The translations under genes and the position numbers were made by a program. Positions 41,611-50,625 of a stretch of 64,000 nt of DNA are shown piece by piece. The notes beneath the pieces are model-generated. The model was not told where the DNA came from and made no database searches. It worked only from the letters and a program-made list of their open reading frames with translations. This DNA comes from Peteryoungia rhizophila (GTDB lineage: Bacteria; Pseudomonadota; Alphaproteobacteria; Rhizobiales; Rhizobiaceae): NCBI RefSeq assembly GCF_004912145.1, contig NZ_STGT01000003.1, positions 434,001 to 498,000 on the forward strand, written 5' to 3'. Position 1 is the first letter of the stretch, and every line of letters begins with the position of its first letter.

Positions 41611-41637
41611 GCGCTGCCTACAGGGCACTTGCCTGAC

Positions 41638-41651
41638 ACTACGTGCGTAGT
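41638..41651 (+). promoter_or_regulatory. Palindromic operator ahead of brnT
   Basis: ACTACG-TG-CGTAGT is a perfect inverted repeat ending 11 bases before the brnT ATG at 41663. BrnA antitoxins repress their own operon by binding such palindromes, so this is the probable autoregulatory operator. A TTGCCT upstream (41629-41634) could be a -35. Confidence 0.65.
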
Positions 41652-41662
41652 TACATTTGATC

Positions 41663-41947
41663 ATGGGCTACGTATGGGATGCCGGGAAGAATGTCGCCAA
41701 TCAGATCAAGCACGGGATATCCTTCGAGGAAGCCTGCCTGATCTTCGAAGGTGACGTTCTGACCGGTGTCGACAGCCGCCGCGATTATGGCGAGACCCGC
41801 CGCATCAGCATTGGCGCGATCCATGGGCTTATCGTGATCACGGTCGTTCATACGGACCGAGACGGTGTCATTCGGATCATCTCGGCGCGTCTGGCGAACC
41901 GGAAAGAAAGGCAGAAGTATCATGACCATCTCCGCCGCACGTCTTAA
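41663..41947 (+). CDS. brnT: BrnT-family toxin
   Basis: A 94-residue ribonuclease toxin of the RelE-like fold that halts growth by cutting RNA when not neutralised. Family marks: MGYVWDAGKNVANQIKHGIS with the Lys-His pair, FEEACLIFEGDVLTGVDSRR, and the C-terminal IRIISARLANRKERQKYHDH, where the Arg residues are catalytic in relatives. ATG at 41663 was chosen over the TTG two codons upstream. It overlaps brnA by 26 bases. Confidence 0.93.
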   Translation: MGYVWDAGKNVANQIKHGISFEEACLIFEGDVLTGVDSRRDYGETRRISIGAIHGLIVITVVHTDRDGVIRIISARLANRKERQKYHDHLRRTS

Positions 41948-42179
41948 AGAACTGCAGTCGCGGTCGGACGCGGACATCGATTACAGCGACATTCCGGAGC
42001 TCGATGATGCGTTCTTCGAGACTGCAGAGCTCGTTACGCCATCGGCCAAGACGCAGATTACGGTTCGTGTCGACAGCGAGGTGCTGGAGTGGTTTCGGCA
42101 GCAAGGCAAAGGCTATCAGACGCGGATGAACGCCGTGCTGAAGGCTTACATGGAAAGCCAGCGCCGCCGCTCCCGCTAA
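41922..42179 (+). CDS. brnA: BrnA-family antitoxin
   Basis: An 85-residue antitoxin that binds BrnT and represses the pair. The first 45 residues are acidic and wrap the toxin (ISAARLKELQSRSDADIDYS, IPELDDAFFETAELV). The ribbon-helix-helix part follows (KTQITVRVDSEVLEWFRQQG, YQTRMNAVLKAYME), which binds the operator at 41638-41651. ATG at 41922 lies inside brnT, the normal toxin-first order of brnTA. Its last bases overlap a convergent GNAT gene by four. Confidence 0.93.
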   Translation: MTISAARLKELQSRSDADIDYSDIPELDDAFFETAELVTPSAKTQITVRVDSEVLEWFRQQGKGYQTRMNAVLKAYMESQRRRSR

Positions 42180-42661
42180 AACACCTGCTGCATTTTCACC
42201 TTTTCGACCATCATGCCCATGGATGGGGAATGCTGCATGCCGCGCCAGACGATGGAAAAGCCCAGGTCCTGATAGAGCCGGATGGCGCTCTCGTTTGCTG
42301 CGTGGGTATCGATCCGTGCCCGCTTCAGGCCTTCGGATCGCATCTCGCGCAGTGTCGCCGAGACAAGGGCGGAGCCGATGCCGAGGCCCTGATGGGACGG
42401 ACTGACCCAGAGATCGGAGATATAGTCACGCGCACCCTCGCGAGCGGTCCAGCCGGCGATCTCGCCACCGAGTTCGCCGATGGTGATCAGGCTGAAATGT
42501 TCCTGGGCAAAGCGGCGGAAGCTCAGGCGGATCTTGACCATCATGTCGACGCCATAGGCGTTGAGCACTGGATTGGCCGCCCAGGCATCGAAACCGATGC
42601 GGCCGACGCTATCAGCATCGGCCGCTACCATGTCACGAATGACGAAGTCCTTTACCACCAC
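42176..42661 (-). CDS. GNAT N-acetyltransferase, downstream of gatA
   Basis: A 161-residue GNAT enzyme ([20 protein letters not shown]) with the acetyl-CoA loop [19 protein letters not shown] and the end [20 protein letters not shown]. Its ATG lies ten bases inside the 3' end of gatA, so translation is coupled. It is a paralogue of the gene at 40569-41084. Substrate unknown. Confidence 0.9.
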   Translation of the reverse strand: MVVKDFVIRDMVAADADSVGRIGFDAWAANPVLNAYGVDMMVKIRLSFRRFAQEHFSLITIGELGGEIAGWTAREGARDYISDLWVSPSHQGLGIGSALVSATLREMRSEGLKRARIDTHAANESAIRLYQDLGFSIVWRGMQHSPSMGMMVEKVKMQQVF

Positions 42662-44133
42662 TTGGCCGGCGTGAACTTGCCGGCAGCCTGTTCGATGACA
42701 TGGGCGGTCTTGAAGAGGGTTTCTTCCTCGAAGGGCTTGCCGATGACCTGAAGGCCGAGCGGCAGTCCCTTGCTGTCGAGGCCGGCGGGAACGGAGATAC
42801 CCGGCAGGCCCGCCATGTTCAGCGTGATGCTGAAGACGTCCTGCTGGTACATCTTGACCGGATCGGCCGCGAGTTCCTTGTCGCCGATGGCGAAGGCAGA
42901 CGACGGCGTGATCGGCGTCAGGATCGCGTCGACGCCGGCTTCGAAAGCGAGTTCGAAGTCGCGCTTGATCAGCGTGCGGACCTTCTGGGCCTTGAGGTAG
43001 TAGGCGTCGTAATAACCGGCCGACAGCACATAGGTGCCGATCATGATGCGGCGCTGGACTTCCTTGCCGAAGCCGGCAGCCCGGGTCTTTTCGTACATGT
43101 CGGCAATATCCTTGCCGTCAACGCGCAGGCCGTAGCGGACGCCGTCGTAACGGGCAAGGTTCGACGAGGCTTCGGCAGGTGCCACGATATAATAGGCCGG
43201 CAGAGCGTATTTGGTGTGCGGCAGGGAGATGTCGACAATCTCGGCACCGGCTTCCTTCAGCCAGGCGATGCCCTGTTGCCAGAGCGCCAGAATCTCTTCC
43301 GACATGCCTTCGATGCGGTATTCGCGGGGGATGCCGATCTTCATGCCCTTCACGGAGCCGCCGATGGCCTTCTCATAGTCCGGCACGGGCAGGTCGACGG
43401 ACGTCGTGTCCTTCGCATCGGTGCTTGCCATGGACTTGAGGAGAATCGCGGCATCACGCACGTCACGGGCGATCGGGCCGGCCTGATCGAGCGACGAGGC
43501 AAAGGCGACGATGCCCCAGCGCGAGCAGCGACCATAGGTCGGCTTGATGCCGACGGTGCCGGTGAAGGCGGCCGGCTGGCGGATCGAGCCGCCGGTATCG
43601 GTTGCGGTCGCACCCGCGCAGAGATGGGCGGCGACGGCGGCGGCCGAGCCACCGGACGAGCCGCCCGGAACCAGCTTGTCGTCGGAGCCCGAAGCTTTCC
43701 AAGGGTTCACGGCCGGTCCGTAAAAGGAGCTCTCGTTGGACGAGCCCATGGCGAATTCGTCCATGTTGAGCTTGCCGAGCATGACGGCGCCGGCATCCCA
43801 CAGATTGGTGGTGACGGTCGATTCATATTCCGGCTTGAAGCCGTCGAGGATGTGGCTGCAGGCTTGGGTGTGCACCCCCTTGGTGGCGAAGAGATCCTTT
43901 ACACCGAGCGGAATACCTTCCAGCACGCCAGCCGTGCCTTCGGCGATCCGCGCGTCGGACGCCTTCGCCATGTCACGGGCGATATCGGGCGTGACGGCGA
44001 CATAGGCGTTCAGGGCGCCATTCGCCCCCTCGATCGCGGAGAGATAGGCATCCGTCAGTTCGACGGCCTTTATCTCCTTGGCGGCGAGTTTCGCGCGGGC
44101 TTCGGCAATGGTGAGGCTGGTCAGTTCGCTCAT
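42652..44133 (-). CDS. gatA: Glutamyl-tRNA(Gln)/aspartyl-tRNA(Asn) amidotransferase subunit A
   Basis: The 493-residue amidase that releases ammonia from glutamine for the GatCAB complex. The amidase signature triad is in place: Lys79 ([14 protein letters not shown]), Ser159 in [12 protein letters not shown], and nucleophile Ser183 in [18 protein letters not shown]. The full-length amidase fold continues to [15 protein letters not shown]. gatC lies 79 bases upstream on the same strand, a GNAT gene overlaps its end, and gatB is about 2.5 kb away. Confidence 0.97.
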   Translation of the reverse strand: MSELTSLTIAEARAKLAAKEIKAVELTDAYLSAIEGANGALNAYVAVTPDIARDMAKASDARIAEGTAGVLEGIPLGVKDLFATKGVHTQACSHILDGFKPEYESTVTTNLWDAGAVMLGKLNMDEFAMGSSNESSFYGPAVNPWKASGSDDKLVPGGSSGGSAAAVAAHLCAGATATDTGGSIRQPAAFTGTVGIKPTYGRCSRWGIVAFASSLDQAGPIARDVRDAAILLKSMASTDAKDTTSVDLPVPDYEKAIGGSVKGMKIGIPREYRIEGMSEEILALWQQGIAWLKEAGAEIVDISLPHTKYALPAYYIVAPAEASSNLARYDGVRYGLRVDGKDIADMYEKTRAAGFGKEVQRRIMIGTYVLSAGYYDAYYLKAQKVRTLIKRDFELAFEAGVDAILTPITPSSAFAIGDKELAADPVKMYQQDVFSITLNMAGLPGISVPAGLDSKGLPLGLQVIGKPFEEETLFKTAHVIEQAAGKFTPAKWW

Positions 44134-44212
44134 GGCAGGTTCACTTCAGACTGTCTTCGCCGATAAAGGCGGGAAAATGCGGGCGGCTTGCGCGGGTGGT
44201 CGATGTCGGATC

Positions 44213-44500
44213 TTACTCGACGACTTTCGGCACCTGGAAGAAATTGCGGTCGGTGGCCGGCGCGTTGGCGACGATGGCGTCCGCCTTGTCGCCGTCGGTG
44301 ACGACGTCCGAGCGCTTCTTCATCGCCATGGGCGTAACCGATGTCATCGGCTCGATGCCAGTGACGTCGACTTCGTCCAGCTGCTCCACGAAGCCGAGAA
44401 TGCCGTTCAGCTCCCCGGTCATGCGCGCGGCATCCTCCTCACTCACAGCGAGGCGGGCAAGGCGCGCGACGCGCTTGACGGTGGCGAGGTCAACAGACAT
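44213..44500 (-). CDS. gatC: Glutamyl-tRNA(Gln) amidotransferase subunit C
   Basis: A 95-residue belt-like subunit that holds GatA and GatB together. Family marks: [59 protein letters not shown], and the terminal [10 protein letters not shown]. The start at ATG 44500 is used because the 19 residues encoded upstream in the frame are unlike the family. It is the first gene of gatC-gatA-GNAT. Confidence 0.95.
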   Translation of the reverse strand: MSVDLATVKRVARLARLAVSEEDAARMTGELNGILGFVEQLDEVDVTGIEPMTSVTPMAMKKRSDVVTDGDKADAIVANAPATDRNFFQVPKVVE

Positions 44501-44566
44501 GGCATTCTCCGGATAAGCTGTTTTCTCCGCTATAATGGCCGTCAAGCGCTGAAGCAACGGGGTTTG

Positions 44567-45271
44567 TCAGACCTCGACGGCCGCGCCGGGTTGCGGGGCG
44601 ACCACGCGGGTGCGGGTTCCGTCCATGCCGGCGACGAATTTCTCCGGCGTCTGGTCGATGATCGGGAAGGATCCATAGTGGCAGGGGATCGCCGTCTTGA
44701 AGTCGAAGAAGCGCTGGCAAGCGAGCGCGGCCACGGCCCCGCCCATGGTGAAGCGGTCGCCGATTGGGACGATGCCGACATCCGGCTGGTGCAATTCGTG
44801 GATCAGCTTCATGTCGGAGAAGATGTCGGTGTCGCCCATATGCAGGACGGAGGCCTCGTCCTCGAAATGCATCATCAGGCCGTTGGCACTGCCGAGCGCG
44901 TGCGACACGCCGTCTTCGGTCACCTGGGCGGAGGAATGAAGCGCATTGGTGAAGGTGACGGTGAAGCCTTCGAAATGGATTGTGCCGCCGGTATTGCCCA
45001 TTTCCAGCTTGTCGACGCCCTTGGTGCCGAGCCAGGCTGCGAGATCGGCATTGGCGAGGACCGTCGCGCCAGTTTCCCTCGCAAGTTCAACAGTATCCCC
45101 CACATGGTCGCCATGGCCGTGGGTCAGCAGGATATGCGTCACGCCTTTTGTCATGTCCTTGCGATCAAGTCCGGCAAAACCGGGATTATGCGTCAGGAAG
45201 GGATCGATGAGGATCGATGCCTTGGCCGAGTCGAGGCGGAAGGCAGCATGGCCGAGCCAGGTGATTTTCAT
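44567..45271 (-). CDS. UPF0173 metal-dependent hydrolase
   Basis: A 234-residue metallo-beta-lactamase-fold hydrolase from ATG at 45271 ([20 protein letters not shown]). The zinc motif is [20 protein letters not shown], the third His/Asp set is [19 protein letters not shown], and [12 protein letters not shown] supplies another ligand. UPF0173 enzymes have no settled substrate. The frame runs upstream to 45604, but no start region with a ribosome site was found there. Confidence 0.92.
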   Translation of the reverse strand: MKITWLGHAAFRLDSAKASILIDPFLTHNPGFAGLDRKDMTKGVTHILLTHGHGDHVGDTVELARETGATVLANADLAAWLGTKGVDKLEMGNTGGTIHFEGFTVTFTNALHSSAQVTEDGVSHALGSANGLMMHFEDEASVLHMGDTDIFSDMKLIHELHQPDVGIVPIGDRFTMGGAVAALACQRFFDFKTAIPCHYGSFPIIDQTPEKFVAGMDGTRTRVVAPQPGAAVEV

Positions 45272-45418
45272 GCGTGGGTCTCCGGTCTTTGAATGTCGTC
45301 TGCAATATATGGCGAGTGGCCCCTTCGGCAACGGGCGGGTCGAGTTGCTTCTCTGCCTGTGCTGGTCTAAGCGACCAAGATGACAGCCGTAGCGCTCAGC
45401 GCAAGGAAGGATACCACC

Positions 45419-45715
45419 ATGGCCGATGACGACTACGTGTATGACGAGGCGACCGGCGAATGGCGCCCGGCATCCGAGATTGCGGCAGCGGCTTCGGGTA
45501 AGCCCACTGCCCGCGACGCGTCCGGAACCGAGCTCGCTGATGGCGATTCGGTGGTTCTGATCAAGGACCTCAAGGTCAAAGGTGCCGGCCAGACGCTGAA
45601 GCAAGGCACAGTTATCCGCTCGATCCGGCTGACGGATGATCCCGAGGAAATCGACTGCCGCTTCGACGGGATCAAGGGCCTCGTGCTCAGAACCGAATTC
45701 GTGCGCAAGCGCTAA
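45419..45715 (+). CDS. PhnA-domain protein
   Basis: A 98-residue small protein from ATG at 45419 with AAGGAAGG upstream. The PhnA C-terminal domain is visible: [59 protein letters not shown]. The N-terminal zinc ribbon of longer PhnA proteins is absent; instead there is a short [13 protein letters not shown] segment. The name alkylphosphonate utilisation is historical, as the family is general and not tied to phosphonates. ruvX follows 18 bases later. Confidence 0.88.
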   Translation: MADDDYVYDEATGEWRPASEIAAAASGKPTARDASGTELADGDSVVLIKDLKVKGAGQTLKQGTVIRSIRLTDDPEEIDCRFDGIKGLVLRTEFVRKR

Positions 45716-45733
45716 AGAACAGGACGGGTGGGC

Positions 45734-46231
45734 ATGGCGACGCTGACGATCGAGGAACTGGCAGCACAGTTGAAACCCGGCGAGGCGATTGCCGGGCTCG
45801 ACCTCGGCACGAAAACGATCGGGCTATCTGCTTCCGATCTCGGCCGGCGTTTTGCCACCCCTCGCCCTGTTATCAAGCGCGTCAAGTTCACGCAGGATGC
45901 GGAGGTGCTTCTCGCATTTGCTGCCAAAGAGAAGATCGTCGCCTTCGTGATCGGCCTGCCGGTCAACATGGACGGCTCGTCCGGGCCGCGCGTGCAGGCG
46001 ACGCGGGCCTTCGTTCGATCCATGTCGGAAAAGACAGACATTCCCTTCGTCTATTGGGACGAGCGGCTTTCGACGGTGGCTGCTGAACGGGCGCTTCTCG
46101 AAATGGACGTGTCACGCGCCAAGCGCAGCGAACGGATCGATTCCGCCGCTGCGAGCTTCATTCTTCAGGGTGCGCTGGACAGACTTTCGGGGCTTGCGCG
46201 CATGTCCGCGACTTCAGACGACTTTTCCTGA
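45734..46231 (+). CDS. ruvX: Holliday junction resolvase-like RNase H-fold protein
   Basis: A 165-residue YqgF-family protein from ATG at 45734 (a GTG two codons earlier is possible). Catalytic acidic residues of the RNase H fold lie in [20 protein letters not shown] and [20 protein letters not shown], with the [20 protein letters not shown] strand between. In E. coli YqgF is essential and processes the 5' end of 16S rRNA. The end overlaps the convergent small membrane protein gene by 67 bases. Confidence 0.93.
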   Translation: MATLTIEELAAQLKPGEAIAGLDLGTKTIGLSASDLGRRFATPRPVIKRVKFTQDAEVLLAFAAKEKIVAFVIGLPVNMDGSSGPRVQATRAFVRSMSEKTDIPFVYWDERLSTVAAERALLEMDVSRAKRSERIDSAAASFILQGALDRLSGLARMSATSDDFS

Positions 46232-46500
46232 CGTGCCATCCACCAGGCCTTGATCTGCTTGCGGCGGCGGAAACCGATGATCGCGAAGAGAATCAGGCTG
46301 TCGACGATGATGGCGCGCGCCACCAGCGGCGGGATTGTTTCCGGCGCGATACCCAGCACATTTCCGTAGATCTGGAAGACCAGATCATGGGCGTCGCGCG
46401 TCAGCATGAAGAAGCCGAAGCTCAGGTCGTAATAGGACAGACCGTACCAGGCGCCGAGGATCGCGATGGGCAGTGCCCACAAGAGCAGAAGTGTCTTCAT
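46165..46500 (-). CDS. Small membrane protein (DUF6105-like)
   Basis: A 111-residue protein with two membrane segments: [20 protein letters not shown] at the N-terminus and [17 protein letters not shown] near residue 70. A cytoplasmic basic tail follows ([19 protein letters not shown]). The DUF label is from general resemblance to short rhizobial membrane proteins. Its start overlaps the end of the gene at 46497-46682 by four bases (ATGA), so the two are co-translated. Confidence 0.7.
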   Translation of the reverse strand: MKTLLLLWALPIAILGAWYGLSYYDLSFGFFMLTRDAHDLVFQIYGNVLGIAPETIPPLVARAIIVDSLILFAIIGFRRRKQIKAWWMARQEKSSEVADMRASPESLSSAP

Positions 46501-46682
46501 GCCGTTTCCGCCTTATGATCAAACGACAAATCATTTGTCGCCGGCCAGTTTTCCACCAGCCATTTCAGTGACGCCATCGCGCTGAGCACAGCCGCCGGGA
46601 CGGCGATGTCGAGCGCCAGCCCCGAGAAAAACACCATCATCATGATGGTCGCCATCGGTCGTGCCACAAGCGCGTCCGTCAC
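46497..46682 (-). CDS. Small membrane protein of unknown function
   Basis: Read from a GTG at 46682, which has AAAGGG seven bases upstream, it gives 61 residues with one long hydrophobic helix (ATIMMMVFFSGLALDIAVPA). An ATG at 46655 and a TTG at 46742 are alternatives; the start is uncertain. It ends in a four-base overlap with the next small membrane protein, which suggests that they work together. Family not recognised. Confidence 0.5.
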   Translation of the reverse strand: MTDALVARPMATIMMMVFFSGLALDIAVPAAVLSAMASLKWLVENWPATNDLSFDHKAETA

Positions 46683-46886
46683 CACACTGCCCTTTAACGT
46701 CTGTCCTGCCCAAAAGGTGGCCCGTTCGGCGCCGCGGCGCAACGTAAACCCTTTGTTAAGGTTAACAGCGACTGTGGATGAGCAGTATCAGCCACTTGGC
46801 TGAAAATGTCGCCCGGACACGATTTCCGATTGTTTGCAGGGGTTTCCGGGTCTACCCCTCACCTGCCCCCGCAAACCGGACCTGCC

Positions 46887-47822
46887 ATGCTCATCACCTT
46901 CGAAAGCATCCTGCCGATCTTCCTGCTCGTGATTCTCGGCGTGGTGCTCAAGCGTACGTCGCTGATCAACGAAAACTTCTGGGGCGGGCTGGAGCAGTTC
47001 GGCTATTTCGTGCTTTTCCCTGCATTGCTCTTCCAGACGCTGTCGACTGCCGATTTCTCGGCCTTGGACAGCGGCAGCGTCGGCCTCGTCTCGCTGCTGG
47101 CCGTCGGCGTGATGACGGCGCTCGTGCTGGCGGCATGGCCGCTTCTGAAGAGCCGGGGCATGCCGGGGTCTTCGTACACCTCGGTCTTCCAGACCTCCAC
47201 GCGCTGGAACGGCTTCATGGCGCTTGCCATCGCAGAGAAGCTCACCGGCACGACCGGTCTGACGGTCATTGCGGTCATCATGGCGTCCATCATCGTGCCA
47301 CTCAACCTGATCAATGTCGGGATCATGGTCTGGTTCTCAGGAGAAAGCCGTAACCTCAAGACCTTCGTCTTTCGAATTGTTACCAATCCGATCATCATCG
47401 GCGCGGCCCTCGGCGTCGCCGTGAATCTCTCCGGATTGCCGGTTTATGCGCCGCTGATGACCGCCGTGGATCTGGTCGCCAGCGCCTCGCTGGGTCTCGG
47501 CCTCGTCACCGTCGGTGCGGGGCTCAGGATCGCCGACGCGCTGAAACCGCAGCCGAGCGTCCTGCTCACGCTGCTGTTCAAGCTGATCGTGTTTCCGGTG
47601 GTTGCCGTCAGCCTCGCTCTGGCCTTCGGTCTCTCGGGTGAACTCGTCGTGATGATCGCTTTGGGCGCTGCGGTTCCCACTGCGATGAACGGCTATGTGC
47701 TGGCCAAGCAGATGGGTGGCGACGCCGATCTCTATGCGGCAGCGGCCACCGTTCAGACGGTCGCTGCCTTCTTCACGATCCCTGTCATCCTCTATTTCGC
47801 CGCTCAGGTGGCCGGCGGATAG
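46887..47822 (+). CDS. AEC-family transporter (auxin efflux carrier type)
   Basis: A 311-residue inner-membrane protein from ATG at 46887 with ten hydrophobic helices in two five-helix halves (ESILPIFLLVILGVVLKRTS opening, FGYFVLFPALLFQTLSTADF, then LIVFPVVAVSLALAFGLS and LILYFAAQV-like end). The N-terminal half and the helix-break sequence between helices are family marks. Substrates of bacterial AEC members are usually small organic acids; specificity cannot be read here. Its stop overlaps the convergent aidB-like gene by 19 bases. Confidence 0.9.
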   Translation: MLITFESILPIFLLVILGVVLKRTSLINENFWGGLEQFGYFVLFPALLFQTLSTADFSALDSGSVGLVSLLAVGVMTALVLAAWPLLKSRGMPGSSYTSVFQTSTRWNGFMALAIAEKLTGTTGLTVIAVIMASIIVPLNLINVGIMVWFSGESRNLKTFVFRIVTNPIIIGAALGVAVNLSGLPVYAPLMTAVDLVASASLGLGLVTVGAGLRIADALKPQPSVLLTLLFKLIVFPVVAVSLALAFGLSGELVVMIALGAAVPTAMNGYVLAKQMGGDADLYAAAATVQTVAAFFTIPVILYFAAQVAGG

Positions 47823-49447
47823 AGGAGGTCCAGCACGTAGCGCGAATCGAAGCGGGCATCGAGCACGCCGTAAGTATGGCGCCAGCCGCCCGCCAGGCGT
47901 GATTCGAGGAAGGCATCAGCGATCTTGCCGGCACCCAGGCGATAGAGTTCGGCGGCACCAGCCGCGAGCGCAAGTTGCTCGATCAGCAGACGGCCGGCGG
48001 CTTCGTCGCGTTCGGCCAAAGCCGTTGCGGCGCGCAGGACTTCGACAGTCTTCTTGCCGGAGGGACCGAGATCGCGTTCGAGGCCAGCGAACAGTGTCTC
48101 GAAGAGATCCTTACCGCGGCTGAGTACACGCAGGACATCCAGCGCCATGACATTGCCGGAGCCTTCCCAGATCGCGTTGACCGGGGCCTCGCGATAGTGG
48201 CGGGCAATCGGGCGTTCCTCGACATAGCCGCTGCCGCCGATGCATTCCATGGCCTCGTAGATCAGGGCCGGTGCGATCTTGCAGATCCAGTATTTGGCGA
48301 CCGGCGTCATGACGCGGGCGTAGGCCGCATCAACAGGGTTTTCCCGCGCCTTGTCGAAGCTGTCGGCGAGACGGAAGGCGAGCGCAGTTGCGGCCGCAAC
48401 GTCGAGTGCCATGTCGGCAAGCACTCGTGTCATCATCGGCTGATCGATGAGGTTCTTGCCGAACACCATGCGGCCGCGAACATGGTGGATGGCCTCGGCC
48501 ATCGAGGCACGCATCATGCCGGCGGACGAGAGTGCGCAATCGAGGCGCGTGAGCGTCACCATGTCGAGGATGGTGCGCACGCCGTCGCCGGGTGTGCCGA
48601 GAAGGAAACCGAAGGTCTCGGAGAATTCCACCTCCGAAGAGGCATTGGAGCGGTTGCCAAGCTTGTCCTTCAGGCGCTGGAATTCGAGCCCGTTGGCGGA
48701 ACCATCCTCCAGAAGGCGCGGCACCAGGAAGCAGCCCATGCCGTCCTTGGTCTGGGCGAGCATGACGAAGGCGTCGCTCATCGGGGCGGACATGAACCAC
48801 TTGTGGCCGGAGAGACGATAGATCCCCTCGCCTACCCGTTCGCCCATCGTGGTGTTGGCGCGCACATCCGTGCCGCCCTGCTTTTCGGTCATGCCCATGC
48901 CGATAGTGACGGCGCTCTTCTGCATCGGCGGCTTGTTGCTGCTGTCGTATTTGCGCGACAGGATGCGCGGCGTCCATTCCTTCTGGACAGCCGGAGAGGC
49001 GACGAGGGCTGCGACCGAGGCACTGGTCATGGTGAGCGGGCAGAGATGGCCCGATTCGAGCTGGGCCGTCAGGAAGAAGCGGACGGCGCGGGCCTTGTGT
49101 TCGTGGCCACGGGCCTCGGGCGCATTTTCCCAGACAGAGGAATGCAAGCCCGACGCCATCGATCGGCGCATCAGGGCGTGCCAGGCCGGATGGAATTCGA
49201 CGACGTCGAGGCGTTCGCCGCGCACGCCATGGGTTCTGAGCTGCGGCGGGCTGGCATTGGCCATGCGGGCCAGTTCCTGCGCTTCCGGCGAGGTCACATA
49301 TTTGCCGATGACGTCGTATTCCTCGCGCAGTGGGCGCGACAGCGAAGATGTCAGATCGACGAGCAGCGGATCGGAGCGATAGGCGTTGACGCCGGACCAG
49401 GGCTTGGGCTGGTTCAACGCTGCGAGTTTTTCTTCAGTCCGGTTCAT
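47804..49447 (-). CDS. aidB: AidB-like acyl-CoA dehydrogenase-fold flavoprotein
   Basis: A 547-residue protein. It matches E. coli AidB throughout: RLDVVEFHPAWHALM, LCPLTMTSASVAALV, IGMGMTEKQGGTDVRANTT, RLKDKLGNRSNASSEVEF, and EAMECIGGSGYVEERPIARH. AidB binds FAD and DNA and is induced by alkylating agents; its enzymatic reaction is uncertain. The start at ATG 49447 is chosen because upstream codons to 49633 lack AidB similarity. It lies divergent to pyrB with 221 bases between. No Ada box was recognised. Confidence 0.92.
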   Translation of the reverse strand: MNRTEEKLAALNQPKPWSGVNAYRSDPLLVDLTSSLSRPLREEYDVIGKYVTSPEAQELARMANASPPQLRTHGVRGERLDVVEFHPAWHALMRRSMASGLHSSVWENAPEARGHEHKARAVRFFLTAQLESGHLCPLTMTSASVAALVASPAVQKEWTPRILSRKYDSSNKPPMQKSAVTIGMGMTEKQGGTDVRANTTMGERVGEGIYRLSGHKWFMSAPMSDAFVMLAQTKDGMGCFLVPRLLEDGSANGLEFQRLKDKLGNRSNASSEVEFSETFGFLLGTPGDGVRTILDMVTLTRLDCALSSAGMMRASMAEAIHHVRGRMVFGKNLIDQPMMTRVLADMALDVAAATALAFRLADSFDKARENPVDAAYARVMTPVAKYWICKIAPALIYEAMECIGGSGYVEERPIARHYREAPVNAIWEGSGNVMALDVLRVLSRGKDLFETLFAGLERDLGPSGKKTVEVLRAATALAERDEAAGRLLIEQLALAAGAAELYRLGAGKIADAFLESRLAGGWRHTYGVLDARFDSRYVLDLLYPPAT

Positions 49448-49668
49448 CAATCCTGCCGATCTCGTGAGAAGGCGCACGTCGTCCCGCCAACGCCTTGCCT
49501 TCATAATTTCCAGTGCGGTCGAAGCATCCAGGGCGCGCGAGACGCCGGTGTTCCCTACCGTGCATTCGCTCCTATTACATGGGGACCGCGCGTCAATCCA
49601 CCTAGCATGTGCTTGCCCGGCCCGATCCCACACTTTATAGACCGCGTGACATCTCAGGAGGACGTCCC

Positions 49669-50625
49669 TTGGTCTTCTTTCCCCATCGCCATCTCATCGG
49701 CATCAAGGGCCTTACCGAGCAGGACATCACGTTCCTTCTCGACAAGGCAGACGAAGCCGTCAAAATCAGCCGCCAGCGGGAGAAGAAGACTTCCACGCTG
49801 AGGGGCCTCACCCAGATCAACCTCTTCTTCGAAGCCTCGACGCGGACGCAAGCCTCGTTCGAGCTCGCAGGCAAACGCCTAGGCGCCGACGTAATGAACA
49901 TGTCAGTCGGCAATTCCTCAGTGAAGAAGGGCGAAACGCTGATCGACACCGCCATGACGCTGAACGCCATGCGGCCAGACGTGCTGGTGGTGCGTCACTC
50001 TTCGGCGGGAGCTGCAGCCCTTCTTTCGCAAAAAGTCGCCTGCTCGGTGGTCAATGCAGGTGACGGACAGCATGAGCACCCGACCCAGGCGCTGCTCGAT
50101 GCGCTCACCATCCGGCGTGCGAAGGGCAAGCTGTCGCGCATCATCGTCGCTATATGCGGCGACGTCCTGCATTCGCGCGTGGCCCGCTCCAACATCCTGC
50201 TGCTCAATGCCATGGGCGCCCGCGTGCGGGTCGTGGCACCGGCCACGCTTCTGCCAGCCGGCATTGCCGACATGGGCTGCGAGGTCTTCCACGACATGAA
50301 GGAAGGGCTGAAGGATGCGGATGTCGTGATGATGCTGCGCCTGCAGCGCGAGCGCATGTCCGGCTCCTTCGTGCCTTCGGTGCGCGAGTACTTCCACTTC
50401 TATGGTCTGGATGCTGAAAAGCTGAAAGCCGCCAAGGAGGATGCGCTCGTGATGCATCCGGGTCCGATGAACCGCGGCGTCGAAATCGCGTCCGAGGTTG
50501 CCGACGGTCCCCAAAGCGTGATCGAGAGCCAGGTCGAGATGGGGGTCGCCGTGCGCATGGCTGTCATGGAAACGTTGCTGGTGTCGCAGAACCAGGGTCC
50601 GCGCTCAGAAGGAATGGGCGCATGA
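49669..50625 (+). CDS. pyrB: Aspartate carbamoyltransferase catalytic subunit
   Basis: A 318-residue enzyme that joins carbamoyl phosphate and aspartate in the second step of pyrimidine synthesis. The start is TTG at 49669, with AGGAGG six bases before it and no ATG nearby. Phosphate-binding [20 protein letters not shown], Lys/His residues in [15 protein letters not shown], and [18 protein letters not shown] are all present. No regulatory pyrI follows; the pyrC-like partner at 50622 overlaps by four bases, as in class A ATCase complexes. Confidence 0.97.
   Translation: MVFFPHRHLIGIKGLTEQDITFLLDKADEAVKISRQREKKTSTLRGLTQINLFFEASTRTQASFELAGKRLGADVMNMSVGNSSVKKGETLIDTAMTLNAMRPDVLVVRHSSAGAAALLSQKVACSVVNAGDGQHEHPTQALLDALTIRRAKGKLSRIIVAICGDVLHSRVARSNILLLNAMGARVRVVAPATLLPAGIADMGCEVFHDMKEGLKDADVVMMLRLQRERMSGSFVPSVREYFHFYGLDAEKLKAAKEDALVMHPGPMNRGVEIASEVADGPQSVIESQVEMGVAVRMAVMETLLVSQNQGPRSEGMGA

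Noticed and set aside
45272..45604. N-terminal extension of the UPF0173 hydrolase
   Set aside because: The upstream codons have no family similarity or start signal; the hydrolase fold begins at ATG 45271.
47975..49801. Long plus-strand open frame opposite aidB, with further long antisense frames opposite rne, accC, gatA and topA
   Set aside because: High GC content leaves the antisense strand open. Composition is biased toward His/Arg/Gly, and the sense proteins are convincing members of known families.
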